NCBI RefSeq assembly: GCF_001598235.1
Contig: NZ_BCYO01000001.1
Coordinates: 310,001-374,000, forward strand
DNA from: Polaromonas jejuensis NBRC 106434
Lineage (GTDB): Bacteria > Pseudomonadota > Gammaproteobacteria > Burkholderiales > Burkholderiaceae_C
Length of the DNA: 64,000 bases
Reading direction: 5' to 3'
A model generated the notes under the pieces. It saw only the letters and a program-made list of their open reading frames with translations, was not told where the DNA came from and made no database searches. This document shows positions 17,686 to 26,972 of the stretch, piece by piece (position 1 is the stretch's first letter; each line of letters starts with the position of its first letter). A program made the position numbers and the translations under genes.

Positions 17686-19320
17686 TCAGGTCGCGTGCCG
17701 TGAGGCCAGAATCCGCTCGACGTGGGCCTGCAGCGACCGCAGCGCGATGGGCCACAAGCGCGGGTCGGTGTCGTCATAGGCTAGCGCGACCCAGTCTTGC
17801 GGGGTGCCATCGGGCCTGGCCTGCATGGCCGCCAGCACCTTGGCTTCACGCTTGAGGCGGTGTGCCTTGAGTTGGGCAATGGCCTGCTTTGCCGCGCCGA
17901 GTACGTAACCATGGGCGGGCAGGATGAACTCGATCTGGTGCTCGTCGCAGGCCGTACTTAGCAAGTCCAGAGAGTCGAGGTAGGCCGTCATCTCGCCGTC
18001 GGGCGGGTTGATGATGGTGGTGCTGCCGTTGAGGATGTGGTCGCCCGAAAACAGCAGGCCGTCTTCAAGCAGCACCAGGCACACATGGTTGGCCGCATGG
18101 CCGGGCGTGAAAATCACCTTCAAGGTATGCGTCAGCCCTTGGTGGAAAAGCACCAGCAGCTCTCCATTTGATAGCGCCCGGTCGGGTGTGAATTGCGAAT
18201 CGGCGCGCGCGGTGGATGCCGAAGGCAGGCCCAGAATCGGGGGCGCGCCGGTACACAGCGCCTGCAGCGGCCTGGCCGCGGGTGAATGGTCGGGGTGGGA
18301 GTGTGTGCAGACAATGGCCTGAATGCGGCCAAGCGTGGCTTCATGGAGGCGCTGGATATGCCCGGCATCGTTGGGGCCCGGATCGATCACGATGTAGCCG
18401 CTGTCCGCATCCCCCACGATATAGCTGTTGGTGCCCGGCCCGGTCATCATGCCGGGGTTGGGCGCGGTCAGGCGCCTGACGTTCTTCAGCAGCGCCACCG
18501 GCCGCCCGGTCTGCCAGTCCAGCGGGTGCACGATCTGCCCGTCGGGGCAGGTCAGCGCCAGCTCGCCGTAGGGCGCGTCAGACTCCATGTAGCGGGCTTC
18601 CTTGCCGTTCAGCAGGCCGGCACGCGGGCAGGAGGTCCACAGCGGCTCTTCGGAAGAGCAAGCCTTCAGCACGGCCTCCACATCGGGATAGTGCTGCAGG
18701 CGCTCCAGCGTGCGAATCGTCGGAAAAATCATGAAGAAGCCACCGGCCTGGTGCCGTGCCAGCGCCTCGGCCGGCCGCACCCAGACCGGCTCGAACTGCT
18801 CGGCCTCATCCGCCACCGGACTCTGGCCCTCCGGCATGCGGGCGATCAGAAAGGGCACGTCAAAGCGGCGCGGCAAGTCGCGGTCGGTGACCCAGTGCGC
18901 CAGCACAAACACCTCGCTACCGGCCAGCGTGAGGCCGCGTGCCCGACACTGCGCGGCGAACGGTGCCTTGCGGTCCAGCGCCGCGATGTCGGCGGTCGTG
19001 GCGTAGCTGCCGTCGGCATGGCGCGCCAGCAGCACGCCCAATTCTTCAAAGCTTTCGCGAATGGCCGCAATCGCCTGCGTCAGGTGCAGGTCGCTCTGCG
19101 TCGTGCGCCGGCTGGACTGGTCATGCGCCGCCGCATCCGCAGCATCAATGCCGCCGCCCGGGAACACATAGGCCCCGGGGGCGAAGCTGGCCGTCATGGA
19201 GCGCCGCGTCATCAGCACTTCAATGCCTTGCGGCGTGTCGCGCAGCAGCAGCACGGTGGCTGCGGAGCGTAGGGGCGCGGGTTCGCGTTGGGGGTAGAGG
19301 AGCTGGGAAGGTCTGGCCAT
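17686..19320 (-). CDS. NUDIX hydrolase fused to metallo-beta-lactamase fold hydrolase (LACTB2-like)
   Basis: A 544-residue two-domain protein. Residues about 15-250 are a NUDIX domain: [29 protein letters not shown], and the NUDIX helix [13 protein letters not shown]. Residues about 270-540 are a metallo-beta-lactamase fold with [14 protein letters not shown] (zinc-binding HxHxDH), [11 protein letters not shown], and FSGDHIL. Plain LACTB2-type proteins carry the second half only. The substrates are unknown; hydrolysis of a nucleotide- or CoA-linked thioester or ester is plausible. The minus-strand reading of 18131-18175 includes a copy of the short repeat family, in frame. Confidence 0.87.
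   Translation of the reverse strand: MARPSQLLYPQREPAPLRSAATVLLLRDTPQGIEVLMTRRSMTASFAPGAYVFPGGGIDAADAAAHDQSSRRTTQSDLHLTQAIAAIRESFEELGVLLARHADGSYATTADIAALDRKAPFAAQCRARGLTLAGSEVFVLAHWVTDRDLPRRFDVPFLIARMPEGQSPVADEAEQFEPVWVRPAEALARHQAGGFFMIFPTIRTLERLQHYPDVEAVLKACSSEEPLWTSCPRAGLLNGKEARYMESDAPYGELALTCPDGQIVHPLDWQTGRPVALLKNVRRLTAPNPGMMTGPGTNSYIVGDADSGYIVIDPGPNDAGHIQRLHEATLGRIQAIVCTHSHPDHSPAARPLQALCTGAPPILGLPSASTARADSQFTPDRALSNGELLVLFHQGLTHTLKVIFTPGHAANHVCLVLLEDGLLFSGDHILNGSTTIINPPDGEMTAYLDSLDLLSTACDEHQIEFILPAHGYVLGAAKQAIAQLKAHRLKREAKVLAAMQARPDGTPQDWVALAYDDTDPRLWPIALRSLQAHVERILASRHAT
18131..18175 (-). repeat. Short dispersed repeat inside the NUDIX-MBL gene
   Basis: On the minus strand it reads GCTATCAAATGGAGAGCTGC, a loop, then CACCAAGGGCTGAC, matching the family pattern. 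It lies within the metallo-beta-lactamase half and is translated in frame ([16 protein letters not shown]), so the insertion has been tolerated at a loop. Confidence 0.5.
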
Positions 19321-19330
19321 GAACGATTAT

Positions 19331-19425
19331 GGCCCCCACGCTTGTGGCTACGCCGCTCTTCGAGAACACTGCGTGTACTGCGCTGCCCCCCGAGGGTGCT
19401 GATTTTCCTTGGGGCGGCCCGGCGG
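19331..19425 (+). repeat. 95-bp dispersed intergenic repeat, copy 1
   Basis: Begins GGCCCCCACGCTTGTGGCTA and ends GGGGCGGCCCGGCG. The second copy at 47891-47985 matches along the whole length, with differences clustered in the middle (AACACTGCGTG against AACGCTTCGCG) and near TGCTGATTTTC. It contains hairpin-forming blocks (CCCCCCGAGGG, CCTTGGGGCGG). It sits between the divergent NUDIX-MBL and dapF genes. Confidence 0.85.
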
Positions 19426-19482
19426 GAAATTGCACTGTCTCGCGGAACTTTGCCAGAGCTATGCAACGAGGATAATCATCAC

Positions 19483-20361
19483 ATGCGAATCCGATTTACA
19501 AAAATGCAGGGCGCGGGCAACGACTTCGTGATGCTCGACGAGACCCGCGCGCCGCTGGGCCTGACAACGGCGCAGTACCGCTTTCTGGCCGACCGGCACT
19601 TTGGCGTGGGCGCCGACCAGATTCTCTCGGTGCGGCCTTCGCCGGGGGAAGGCATCGACTTTGAATACGTGATCCATAACGCCGACGGCGGCGAGGTCGA
19701 GCAGTGCGGCAATGGGGCGCGCTGCTTTGTGCGTTTTGTGCGCGAACAGGGGCTCACCACCAAGGACGTGGTAAAGGTCAAAACCCTGAGCGGCGTGATA
19801 GAGCCGCGCATGCAGGCCGACGGCCGGGTCACGGTGGACATGGGGGCACCGGTGTTTGAGCCGGCGCGCATTCCCTTTGATGCGTCGGGTTTGACGCCGG
19901 AACCCCATGGTTCATGGCAGAAATGGCCTCTGGCCCTTGATGGATGGTCGTCATCAGCTCCACTTTTCATAGCGGCTCTGTCAATGGGCAACCCCCATGC
20001 GGTGCAGTTGGTGGATGACGTGGACACCGCGCCGGTGCTGGAAACCGGCCCGCTGATTGAAAACCACCCGCGTTTTCCCAAGCGCGTGAATGCCGGCTTC
20101 ATGCAACTCGTCTCGCGCGGCCAGATCCGCCTGCGGGTCTACGAGCGCGGCGCCGGCGAAACGCTGGCCTGCGGCACGGGCGCCTGTGCGGCGGTGGTGG
20201 CCGGCATACGCTGGGGCCTGCTCGACACGCGGGTCGATGTGCTCACGCGCGGCGGCCAACTCACGATCGAGTGGGCTGGCCAGCTGGATGCGCCGGTCAT
20301 GATGACCGGCCCGGCGACCACGGTGTTTGCGTCCGAGATCGACATTCCCGATGCGCCTTGA
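19483..20361 (+). CDS. dapF: Diaminopimelate epimerase
   Basis: A 292-residue enzyme that converts LL- to meso-diaminopimelate for lysine and peptidoglycan synthesis, feeding the MurE step encoded downstream. It has [12 protein letters not shown], the two catalytic cysteines in QCGNGARCF and LACGTGACA, and [12 protein letters not shown] at 19483 gives the standard N-terminus. At about residues 147-164 the sequence [17 protein letters not shown] is encoded by a copy of the short repeat family (19921-19973). Starts a dapF-DUF484-xerC run, usual in proteobacteria. Confidence 0.96.
   Translation: MRIRFTKMQGAGNDFVMLDETRAPLGLTTAQYRFLADRHFGVGADQILSVRPSPGEGIDFEYVIHNADGGEVEQCGNGARCFVRFVREQGLTTKDVVKVKTLSGVIEPRMQADGRVTVDMGAPVFEPARIPFDASGLTPEPHGSWQKWPLALDGWSSSAPLFIAALSMGNPHAVQLVDDVDTAPVLETGPLIENHPRFPKRVNAGFMQLVSRGQIRLRVYERGAGETLACGTGACAAVVAGIRWGLLDTRVDVLTRGGQLTIEWAGQLDAPVMMTGPATTVFASEIDIPDAP
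19921..19973 (-). repeat. Short dispersed repeat inside dapF
   Basis: On the minus strand it reads GCTATGAAAAGTGGAGCTGA, a loop, then AAGGGCCAGAGGCCATTT, one of the best copies of the family. It is read in frame in dapF between the two halves of the enzyme, at a position that varies in length among DapF proteins. Confidence 0.65.
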
Positions 20362-20443
20362 CGCATCACCCTGCAACAGCCGATGACGTGCAGCCCGTGG
20401 CGCGGGCCCTTGCGACGCCTTTAAAACTGGTGACAATGCCGAC

Positions 20444-21133
20444 ATGAATCCAACTGAACACCCCATCACCGAAGACGACATCGCGAACTTTCTGGCCAAC
20501 ACGCCCGACTTCTTCGAGCGTCATGCCGAGTTGCTGGCCTCGGTGCAGCTCTCCAGCGGCCATGGCGGTCGCGCCGTCAGCCTGCAGGAGCGCCAGGCCG
20601 GCATGCTGCGCGAAAAGATCAAGGGCCTGGAGACGCGGGTGGTCGACATGATCCGCCACGGTCAGGAAAATGTGGCCATTGCCGACAAGATGCAGCGCTG
20701 GACGCGCAAGCTGCTGCAGGCCGCGCAGGCGCGCGACCTGCCCGGCCTCATCGTTGACGGGCTGAGCACCGAGTTCGAGATACCGCAGTCCGCCATCAAG
20801 GTCTGGAACGTCAACGGCATTTTTTCCGATGAACGTTTTGCCACGGGGGTGAGCGAGGATGCGCGAACCTTTGCCGCCTCGCTGAGCACGCCGTACTGCG
20901 GCGTCAACTCCGGCTTCGAGGCCGTCGACTGGCTGCCGGATCCCGGCGTGGCGATGTCGCTGGCCCTGATCCCCCTGCGCGCCGCCGCTGACGCGCCGGT
21001 CGCGGGCCTGCTGGTGCTGGCCTCCCCCGATCCCGAGCGCTTTCACAGCGGCATGGGCACCGATTTCCTGGAGCGCCTGGGCGAGCTGGCGGGCGCGGCA
21101 CTGTCGCGTCTGCGGGCGCAGACCAGCCGCTGA
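20444..21133 (+). CDS. DUF484 family protein
   Basis: A 229-residue protein with the DUF484 start ITEDDIANFLANTPDFFERH and a GAF-like C-terminal half (LIPLRAAADAPVAGLLVLAS). It stands between dapF and xerC, the usual place for this family. The function is unknown; a link to the XerC division-site recombinase is only contextual. ATG at 20444 agrees with the family N-terminus. Confidence 0.9.
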   Translation: MNPTEHPITEDDIANFLANTPDFFERHAELLASVQLSSGHGGRAVSLQERQAGMLREKIKGLETRVVDMIRHGQENVAIADKMQRWTRKLLQAAQARDLPGLIVDGLSTEFEIPQSAIKVWNVNGIFSDERFATGVSEDARTFAASLSTPYCGVNSGFEAVDWLPDPGVAMSLALIPLRAAADAPVAGLLVLASPDPERFHSGMGTDFLERLGELAGAALSRLRAQTSR

Positions 21134-21144
21134 TCCAGCGCCTC

Positions 21145-22212
21145 ATGACGCGGTCTTCGCCCCACGCGCCCGCGCCTTCCGGGGCGGTGGCCGAGCCTGC
21201 CGCCGAGCCGCATCCGCTGATAGGGCGCTACCTGGCGCATGTGCGCGTGGAAAAGCGCCTGGCGCAACGCACCGTGGAGCTCTACACGCTGGACTTGCAA
21301 AAGCTGCAGGCCAACGCCCGCCAGGCCGGCGTGGCGCTGACGGCGGTGCAGAACAGCCACATCCGTCGCTGGGTGGCGCAGATGCATGGCGCCGGGCGCA
21401 GTGGCCGCGGGATCGCGCTGATCCTGTCGGGCTGGCGCGGTTTTTACACCTGGCTGGGCCGCGAAGGCCTGGTGAGCGGCAACCCGGTGCAGGATGTGCG
21501 TGCGCCCAAGGCCGCCAAGCCGCTGCCCAAGGCCCTGAGCGTGGACGAGGCGGTGCAGCTGGCCAGCTACCAGGCGGAAACCGCCGCGGGCGACCCCGGT
21601 CTGGAGGCCAGGGACCGGTGCATCACGGAACTGCTGTACGGCTGCGGGCTGCGCATTGGCGAGCTGGTGGGGCTGGATGTGCGGGCCAGCGGGCAGGCCC
21701 GCGGCTGGATCGACATGGCGGCCGCCGAGGCCCATGTGCTTGGCAAGGGCGAGAAGCGGCGCAGCGTGCCGGTGGGCCGCGCGGCCCTGCAATCCCTGCG
21801 GCAGTGGCTGGAGGTCCGCGGCCGCTGGGCCGGTGACGGCGTGCCGCCAGGCGCTGCGGATGCCCCCGGGCAGGCCCTTTTCATCAACCAGCGCGGCGCG
21901 CGGCTCACCCCCCAGCATATCCGCGTGCGGCTGAAGCAGCGTTCGCAGCAGGCCGGCCTGGCGACGCCGGTGCACCCGCACATGCTGCGCCATTCGTTTG
22001 CCAGCCATGTGCTGCAGTCCAGCGGGGACTTGCGCGCGGTGCAGGAGTTGCTGGGCCACGCCAACATCACCACCACCCAAGTCTATACACGGCTTGATTT
22101 CCAGCACCTGGCCAAGGTGTATGACGCGGCCCATCCGCGGGCCATGTCGCCCAACCCCGGTTCGGGTGCTGTCCGGCCGCCCGGCAAGGTCACCGGCAAG
22201 GTGAAAGCCTGA
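21145..22212 (+). CDS. xerC: Tyrosine recombinase XerC
   Basis: A 355-residue recombinase that resolves chromosome dimers at dif with XerD. The N-terminal SAM-like core-binding domain (ALILSGWRGFYTWLGREGL region) is followed by the catalytic domain with the R-H-R-H-Y set: Arg in YGCGLRIGEL, HMLRHSFASH, GHANITTTQVY with the nucleophilic Tyr in VYTRLDF. The DUF484-xerC order supports XerC rather than XerD. It is longer at both ends than E. coli XerC, with a Pro/Gly-rich tail. Confidence 0.94.
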   Translation: MTRSSPHAPAPSGAVAEPAAEPHPLIGRYLAHVRVEKRLAQRTVELYTLDLQKLQANARQAGVALTAVQNSHIRRWVAQMHGAGRSGRGIALILSGWRGFYTWLGREGLVSGNPVQDVRAPKAAKPLPKALSVDEAVQLASYQAETAAGDPGLEARDRCITELLYGCGLRIGELVGLDVRASGQARGWIDMAAAEAHVLGKGEKRRSVPVGRAALQSLRQWLEVRGRWAGDGVPPGAADAPGQALFINQRGARLTPQHIRVRLKQRSQQAGLATPVHPHMLRHSFASHVLQSSGDLRAVQELLGHANITTTQVYTRLDFQHLAKVYDAAHPRAMSPNPGSGAVRPPGKVTGKVKA

Positions 22213-22228
22213 AAGGCTGCCCCCGGGT

Positions 22229-24067
22229 TCAGGCTCTTTTGCGGAGGTAAGAGCGCAGCAAGGCCTCCGGTGGCGGTGCTTCGCCGAGCATGAACACCGC
22301 GCGCCGGCTGTCCCCGGGCACCATGGCCAGACGTTCTTCGAGCTGCATCAGCAGGCCCTGCGCGTTGGAGCCCTGGCGAGGCACCAGCGCATACGCCACG
22401 TGCACCTGCGCCACGCAGTCCACGTGCAGGCCCTTGTACGGCATGAGGCAGCGCGCCACGATGCGCGGCCCGAGGGTGCCGGCATCTTCCGCACTGAAGG
22501 GGCCCTCCACCAGCATGCCGAAACGGCGCTCCGACAGCCTGGCAGCGCTGTCGATTTCGCGCGCGGTGGACAGCAGCCGCTCCGCCACGCGCAGCGGTAG
22601 TTCGTCGGCCGCCTTGCGCCCGAAGTCGCGCTGGACCTGCTCGGCATTGACCAGGTCGACGAGCATCACGGCGCTCTGGTGGCGCAGCCGCTGGGAGCGC
22701 GCAATCATGCGCGTCAGGCGTTCGGTGAACACATGGCCGTTGATCAGGCCGGTGCTTGGATCGACCCGGTCCAGCCCCTGGATGCGCCTGGTGTTTTCGC
22801 GCCGGTGCTGGCTGCGCAGCATCAGCACCACCATGACGATGGGCAGATGCAGCGCCACGCCCAGCTGCATCCCATGCTGGGTCAGAAAGCCCGCGGGCAC
22901 CAGCCGGGCGCTGTTGGCCAGCATCCAGCCGGCGCTGGCGAGCACCGGCAGGTAGGCGAGCATCAGCCAGGGCGCAAACCGGTCGCCGCGGCGCCAGGCC
23001 CAGCCCATCACCAGCATGCCGCTGAACTCCAGCAGCAGGACAATCGGCACGAAAACGTCCATGCGCGATGCGGCGGGCACCAGCGCCATGGCGGCGGCGG
23101 CCAGAATGCCCAGCCCCGCCTGTCCGGCCGTCAGCCGTTGCAGGCGCAGGGAACGCTCGGGCAGGGCCACGGCGGCCGAGATGAACAGCAGCGTGGCGGA
23201 CGCCGTCAGCAGGGGCAGCACGGAGGTGGAAATATCGTTCCACCAGGGCCAGTCCGGCCACAGGTGCAGGCCGGCGATGCCGGTCACGGTGGCCTGGGTC
23301 AGTCCCATCAGCGTCACGCAAAGGGCGTAAAAACCATAGGCGCTGTCCCGCAGCGAGAGGGCGCCCAGCGCGGAAACCACGGCCGCCAGCCCGGTCAGCC
23401 CGAAGAAGATGCCCAGGATCAGCGACACCCGCTGCTCCCGATAGCTCAGGCGTCCTTCGCTGATGAATTGCAGCTGGCTGCTGAAGGCCTGGCCGTTCTC
23501 CAGGCGCAGCAGGTATTTGGTCGGCACCTCGGCGGACAGGGCAATCGGCAGCAGGGGATGGCGGTGTGGCACCGGCCATTTACTCACGGCGATCAGGTCG
23601 CCCGCCCGCTGCTCGTTCCACTGGCCGGCGCTGTCCAGCGTGTAAAGCGAGGCGCGGTTGATGGCCGGGTTGGGCACTTCCAGGTACCAGCGCTCGCCAT
23701 CGGGGGCCGGCGGCACGCTGAAGCGCACCCACATGGAATGGCCGCTCGTCACCGGGTAGATCGCATCGGGGCGCGTGGGCTTCCAGGCAAGGGTGCTGGT
23801 GCGGCTGACCTGGTCTGGCGTGAACTGGCCTGTCGTGTCTATCCAGTAGTCGCCCCAGTCCTGCAGGGCCACCGGCTGGGTGTGGGTGTCCAGGTCCAGC
23901 ACCGTGCGCGAGCGCGCGGGCGGGCTGTTCAGCCCCAGCAGCGTGACCAGCAGCAGGCTCATGGCCAGCGTCCGCAGCCGGCGCAGCGCCGGGGCAAAGC
24001 GTTTGCCCGCGATGCCGGCCGCCGGCTGGCGGCGTCCCCACGGCGCAAAAAAGTTCTTGAAAATCAT
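22229..24067 (-). CDS. 7TMR-DISM membrane protein with degenerate GGDEF domain
   Basis: A 612-residue signalling protein. An N-terminal signal/anchor segment (residues 31-50) leads to a periplasmic 7TMR-DISMED2-type sensor (about 60-210), seven membrane helices (about 212-420) and a C-terminal GGDEF-like domain (about 440-605). The DPSTGLINGHVF and VMLVDLVN blocks of the GGDEF fold are present, but the active-site loop expected as GGDEF reads SERRF at residues 512-516 (22520-22534). It should not make c-di-GMP and may act by binding. ATG at 24067 gives a sensible membrane anchor; longer starts overlap the divergent methyltransferase gene. Confidence 0.85.
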   Translation of the reverse strand: MIFKNFFAPWGRRQPAAGIAGKRFAPALRRLRTLAMSLLLVTLLGLNSPPARSRTVLDLDTHTQPVALQDWGDYWIDTTGQFTPDQVSRTSTLAWKPTRPDAIYPVTSGHSMWVRFSVPPAPDGERWYLEVPNPAINRASLYTLDSAGQWNEQRAGDLIAVSKWPVPHRHPLLPIALSAEVPTKYLLRLENGQAFSSQLQFISEGRLSYREQRVSLILGIFFGLTGLAAVVSALGALSLRDSAYGFYALCVTLMGLTQATVTGIAGLHLWPDWPWWNDISTSVLPLLTASATLLFISAAVALPERSLRLQRLTAGQAGLGILAAAAMALVPAASRMDVFVPIVLLLEFSGMLVMGWAWRRGDRFAPWLMLAYLPVLASAGWMLANSARLVPAGFLTQHGMQLGVALHLPIVMVVLMLRSQHRRENTRRIQGLDRVDPSTGLINGHVFTERLTRMIARSQRLRHQSAVMLVDLVNAEQVQRDFGRKAADELPLRVAERLLSTAREIDSAARLSERRFGMLVEGPFSAEDAGTLGPRIVARCLMPYKGLHVDCVAQVHVAYALVPRQGSNAQGLLMQLEERLAMVPGDSRRAVFMLGEAPPPEALLRSYLRKRA

Positions 24068-24154
24068 CTGCCAGCGATTGTGGCAGCGTTTACAAAAATT
24101 GATGTCAAGAGTTCTTGCCGCGCTGCGCGGGATTCGAGCCACGACAATAGGCTC

Positions 24155-25345
24155 ATGAAAATAATTCGACTGAAAGAAGGCAAGGAGCGCTCCTTGCTGC
24201 GCCGCCATCCCTGGATTTTTGACGGGGCCATTGCCAAGGGCGGTGGCGATGCCGGTGAAACCGTGCGGGTGGAAAGCCACGGCGGCCAGTTTCTGGGCTG
24301 GGCCGCTTTCAGCCCCAGTTCCAAGATCCGCGCCCGGGTCTGGAGCTTTGACGAAGCGCAGCGCATTGATGCTTCATTTTTTGTAGCGCGTATCGCCCAG
24401 GCCATAAGCGCCAGACGCCTTTTTGATGTGAAAAGTGACGGCATGCGCCTGGTCCACGGGGAATCCGACGGCCTGCCCGGCCTGGTGGTAGACCGTTATG
24501 CCGACACCCTGGTGGCGCAGTTTTCAAGCTGCGGCGCCGAGCGCTGGAAAAGCGTGATTGTCGACGCCCTGCTGGCGCAAACCGGCTTGACGCGGCTTTA
24601 TGAGCGCTCCGACGCCAGCGTGCGCTCGCTGGAAGGCCTGCCGGAAGCCACCGGCTGGCTGGCCGGCTCGGGCGATACCGGCATCACCATCACCGAGCAC
24701 GACTGGAAACTGAGCCTGGACGTGGCCGAGGGCCACAAAACCGGCTTTTACCTGGACCAGCGCGACAGCCGCCAGAAGTTTGCCGCCTACGCGCGCCGCC
24801 TGAAGTTTGAGCGCGTGCTCAACTGCTACTGCTACACCGGCGGCTTTACCGTGGCCGCGCTGGCGGGCGGTGCGGCGCATGTCACCTCGATTGACTCCTC
24901 GGGCCCGGCCATTGAGCGCGCCAGGGCCAATGTGGCGCTGAATGGCTTTGCTGCCGGCCGCACCACCATGCTGGATGCCGACGTCAACGCCATGCTGCGC
25001 CAGTACCAGAAAGAGGGCGCCAGCTTTGACGCCATCGTGCTCGATCCGCCCAAGTTTGCACCCACCGTCACGCACGCCGAGCGGGCCGCCCGCGCCTACA
25101 AGGACATCAACCGGCTGGCCCTGTCCATACTGGCGCCGGGCGGGGTGCTGTTTACCTACTCCTGCTCCGGCGGCATCAGCGCCGACCTGTTCCACAAGAT
25201 CGTGGCCTCGGCAGGCACCGATGCCGGGGTGGATGCCTTTATTTCCGAACGCATGGGCGGCGCGCCCGACCACCCCATGACGGTGGCCTTCCCGGAGGGC
25301 GAGTACCTCAAGGGGCTGGTTCTGGTCAAACGCCCGGCGGGCTAG
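24155..25345 (+). CDS. Class I SAM-dependent rRNA methyltransferase, RlmI-like
   Basis: A 396-residue RNA methyltransferase. An N-terminal PUA domain (MKIIRLKEGKERSLLRRHPW and on to about residue 75) precedes a central domain and a Rossmann SAM-binding core: LNCYCYTGGFTVAALAGGA, VTSIDSSGPA, and the catalytic LDPPKFAP. This matches the RlmI/YccW m5C1962 23S rRNA methyltransferase family. The catalytic cysteine lies in TYSCSGG. A copy of the short repeat (24368-24425) is read in frame between PUA and the next domain (SFFVARIAQAISARRLF). ATG at 24155. Confidence 0.88.
   Translation: MKIIRLKEGKERSLLRRHPWIFDGAIAKGGGDAGETVRVESHGGQFLGWAAFSPSSKIRARVWSFDEAQRIDASFFVARIAQAISARRLFDVKSDGMRLVHGESDGLPGLVVDRYADTLVAQFSSCGAERWKSVIVDALLAQTGLTRLYERSDASVRSLEGLPEATGWLAGSGDTGITITEHDWKLSLDVAEGHKTGFYLDQRDSRQKFAAYARRLKFERVLNCYCYTGGFTVAALAGGAAHVTSIDSSGPAIERARANVALNGFAAGRTTMLDADVNAMLRQYQKEGASFDAIVLDPPKFAPTVTHAERAARAYKDINRLALSILAPGGVLFTYSCSGGISADLFHKIVASAGTDAGVDAFISERMGGAPDHPMTVAFPEGEYLKGLVLVKRPAG
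24368..24425 (+). repeat. Short dispersed repeat inside the RlmI-like gene
   Basis: Reads GATGCTTCATTTTTTGTAGC, a loop, then CATAAGCGCCAGACGCCTTT, close to the family end GCGCTAGAGGCCAAAA. It is translated in frame, so the protein carries repeat-encoded residues at a domain junction. Confidence 0.5.
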
Positions 25346-25358
25346 CCCTTTATCGATG

Positions 25359-25405
25359 AAATTGGCATCCAGCCCAGCTGAGTCGGGCGTAAGATGCTAT
25401 TGAAA
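25359..25405 (-). repeat. Short dispersed repeat, copy after the RlmI-like gene
   Basis: On the minus strand: TTTCAATAGCATCTTACGCC, then CAGCTGGGCTGGATGCCAAT, matching the GGGCTAGAGGCCAAAA end. It lies 14 bp after the stop codon of the methyltransferase gene and may double as its 3' hairpin. Confidence 0.4.
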
Positions 25406-25607
25406 GGGGAGCGAGCGGCGGCCGGTCGGCACTGAGGGCGGGATGCGGACCCGCCACATCCTTGCCAAGACGCCTTTGGCCGTGGTGGTATTGCGCAAAG
25501 CCGTCATGGACTTGAAGGGCTCGCTAAACTCCCCAGCTTGGTTCCTTGCCCGCCTGCGTATTTTTTGCGTATTTCTTTGTATTTCCCCTGTTTTTTAGGT
25601 AGACACC

Positions 25608-26654
25608 ATGAGTTTGATCCCCGTCACCATCCTCACCGGCTTTCTCGGCTCGGGCAAGACCACGCTGCTCAAGCGCGTGCTGACCGAGGCCCATGGCCAG
25701 AAGATTGCCGTCATCGAGAACGAATTTGGCGAGGAAAACATCGACAACGAAATCCTCGTCAACGACACCACGGAAAACATCATCCAGATGAATAACGGCT
25801 GTATTTGCTGCTCGATCCGCGAGGATTTGCGCGAAACGCTGCAATTGCTGGCCGCCAAGAAGCGCAAGGGCCTGCTCGACTTCGAGCGCGTGGTAATTGA
25901 GACCACCGGCCTGGCCGATCCCGGGCCGGTGGCGCAGACCTTTTTCATGGACGAGGAAATTGCCGAGCAATACCTGCTGGATTCCATCCTGACCCTGGTG
26001 GATGCCAAGCATGCGCCGCAGCAGCTCAACGATCGCCAGGAAGCGCGCCGCCAGGTCGGTTTTGCCGACCAGATCTTCATCAGCAAGGCCGACCTGGTGG
26101 CCGAGGACGAGGTCGAGGCGCTGATGCACCGGCTCAAGCACATGAATCCGCGCGCGCCCCAGCAGGCGGTGCATTTCGGTGAGGTGGCGATTGCCGATGT
26201 GTTTGACCTGCGCGGCTTCAACCTCAATGCCAAGCTCGACATCGACCCCGATTTCCTCCAGGCCGATGAACACGACCATGACCACGCGCACGGCGAGCAC
26301 TGCGACCACCCGTCCCACGCGCACGACCGTGATGACGGCAACCACCATCACCATGATGACGACGTGAAAAGCTTTGTGTTCCGCTCGGACAAGCCCTTCA
26401 GCCCGGCCAAGCTCGAGGACTTTCTGGGCGCGGTGGTGAATATCTATGGCCCGCGCATGCTGCGCTACAAGGGGGTGCTGAATATGGAGGGCACCGACCG
26501 CAAGGTGATCTTCCAGGGCGTGCACCAGCTCATGGGCAGCGACCTGGGCCCCGCCTGGGCCGAGAGCGAGAAAAAAACGAGCAAGATGGTTTTCATAGGC
26601 ATCGATTTGCCCAAAGATATTTTTGTGCAGGGCCTGGAGCAATGTCTGGTTTAA
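25608..26654 (+). CDS. CobW/ZNG1-type zinc metallochaperone GTPase
   Basis: A 348-residue G3E GTPase. P-loop GFLGSGKTT at residues 11-19, the metal-binding CxCC motif GCICC at 64-68, the base-recognition SKADL at 159-163, and a His-rich stretch (EHDHDHAHGEHCDHPSHAH) at residues 221-250. The C-terminal CobW_C domain starts near FVFRSDKPF. CobW proteins of this kind insert zinc into client enzymes, mostly under zinc limitation. The neighbour is a DksA that has lost most of its zinc ligands, which fits a zinc-economy theme, though no Zur box was recognised. The ATG follows GTAGACACC. Confidence 0.92.
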   Translation: MSLIPVTILTGFLGSGKTTLLKRVLTEAHGQKIAVIENEFGEENIDNEILVNDTTENIIQMNNGCICCSIREDLRETLQLLAAKKRKGLLDFERVVIETTGLADPGPVAQTFFMDEEIAEQYLLDSILTLVDAKHAPQQLNDRQEARRQVGFADQIFISKADLVAEDEVEALMHRLKHMNPRAPQQAVHFGEVAIADVFDLRGFNLNAKLDIDPDFLQADEHDHDHAHGEHCDHPSHAHDRDDGNHHHHDDDVKSFVFRSDKPFSPAKLEDFLGAVVNIYGPRMLRYKGVLNMEGTDRKVIFQGVHQLMGSDLGPAWAESEKKTSKMVFIGIDLPKDIFVQGLEQCLV

Positions 26655-26972
26655 GGTAGGCTGTCCGCCTAAAGCCATTAAAGGCGGGGAGGGCTTCATG
26701 TTTGTCTCGATTCTCCAACGGTTTGTTTTTTGCCTGTTACGCTGCGCTGGCCAGCCGCTACAATCGCGCGCCGACCAAAATACCCGGAAAGCCGAATCGG
26801 GAGGCCAGCCTGGCGGAAATCTGCCTGAACGCCGCGTCAAAGTGGCCGAGGCTGGCAGGCGGCATACAAACCAGGAAATCTGGCAACAGCTGAAGCCGGG
26901 CTGCCTGACCGCAGTTTGGCCAGGAGTCGGCTTGGGGGCCATCCCCAGGCTGCTTCCCCGAGGAGAGACATT
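26655..26972 (+). other. 318-bp leader region before dksA
   Basis: A TACAAT -10-like box at 26759-26764 follows TGTTACGCTGC, making a plausible sigma-70 promoter with about 200 nt of leader RNA. No coding sequence is convincing. AGGAGA at 26961-26966 is the ribosome binding site for the GTG at 26973. Confidence 0.4.
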
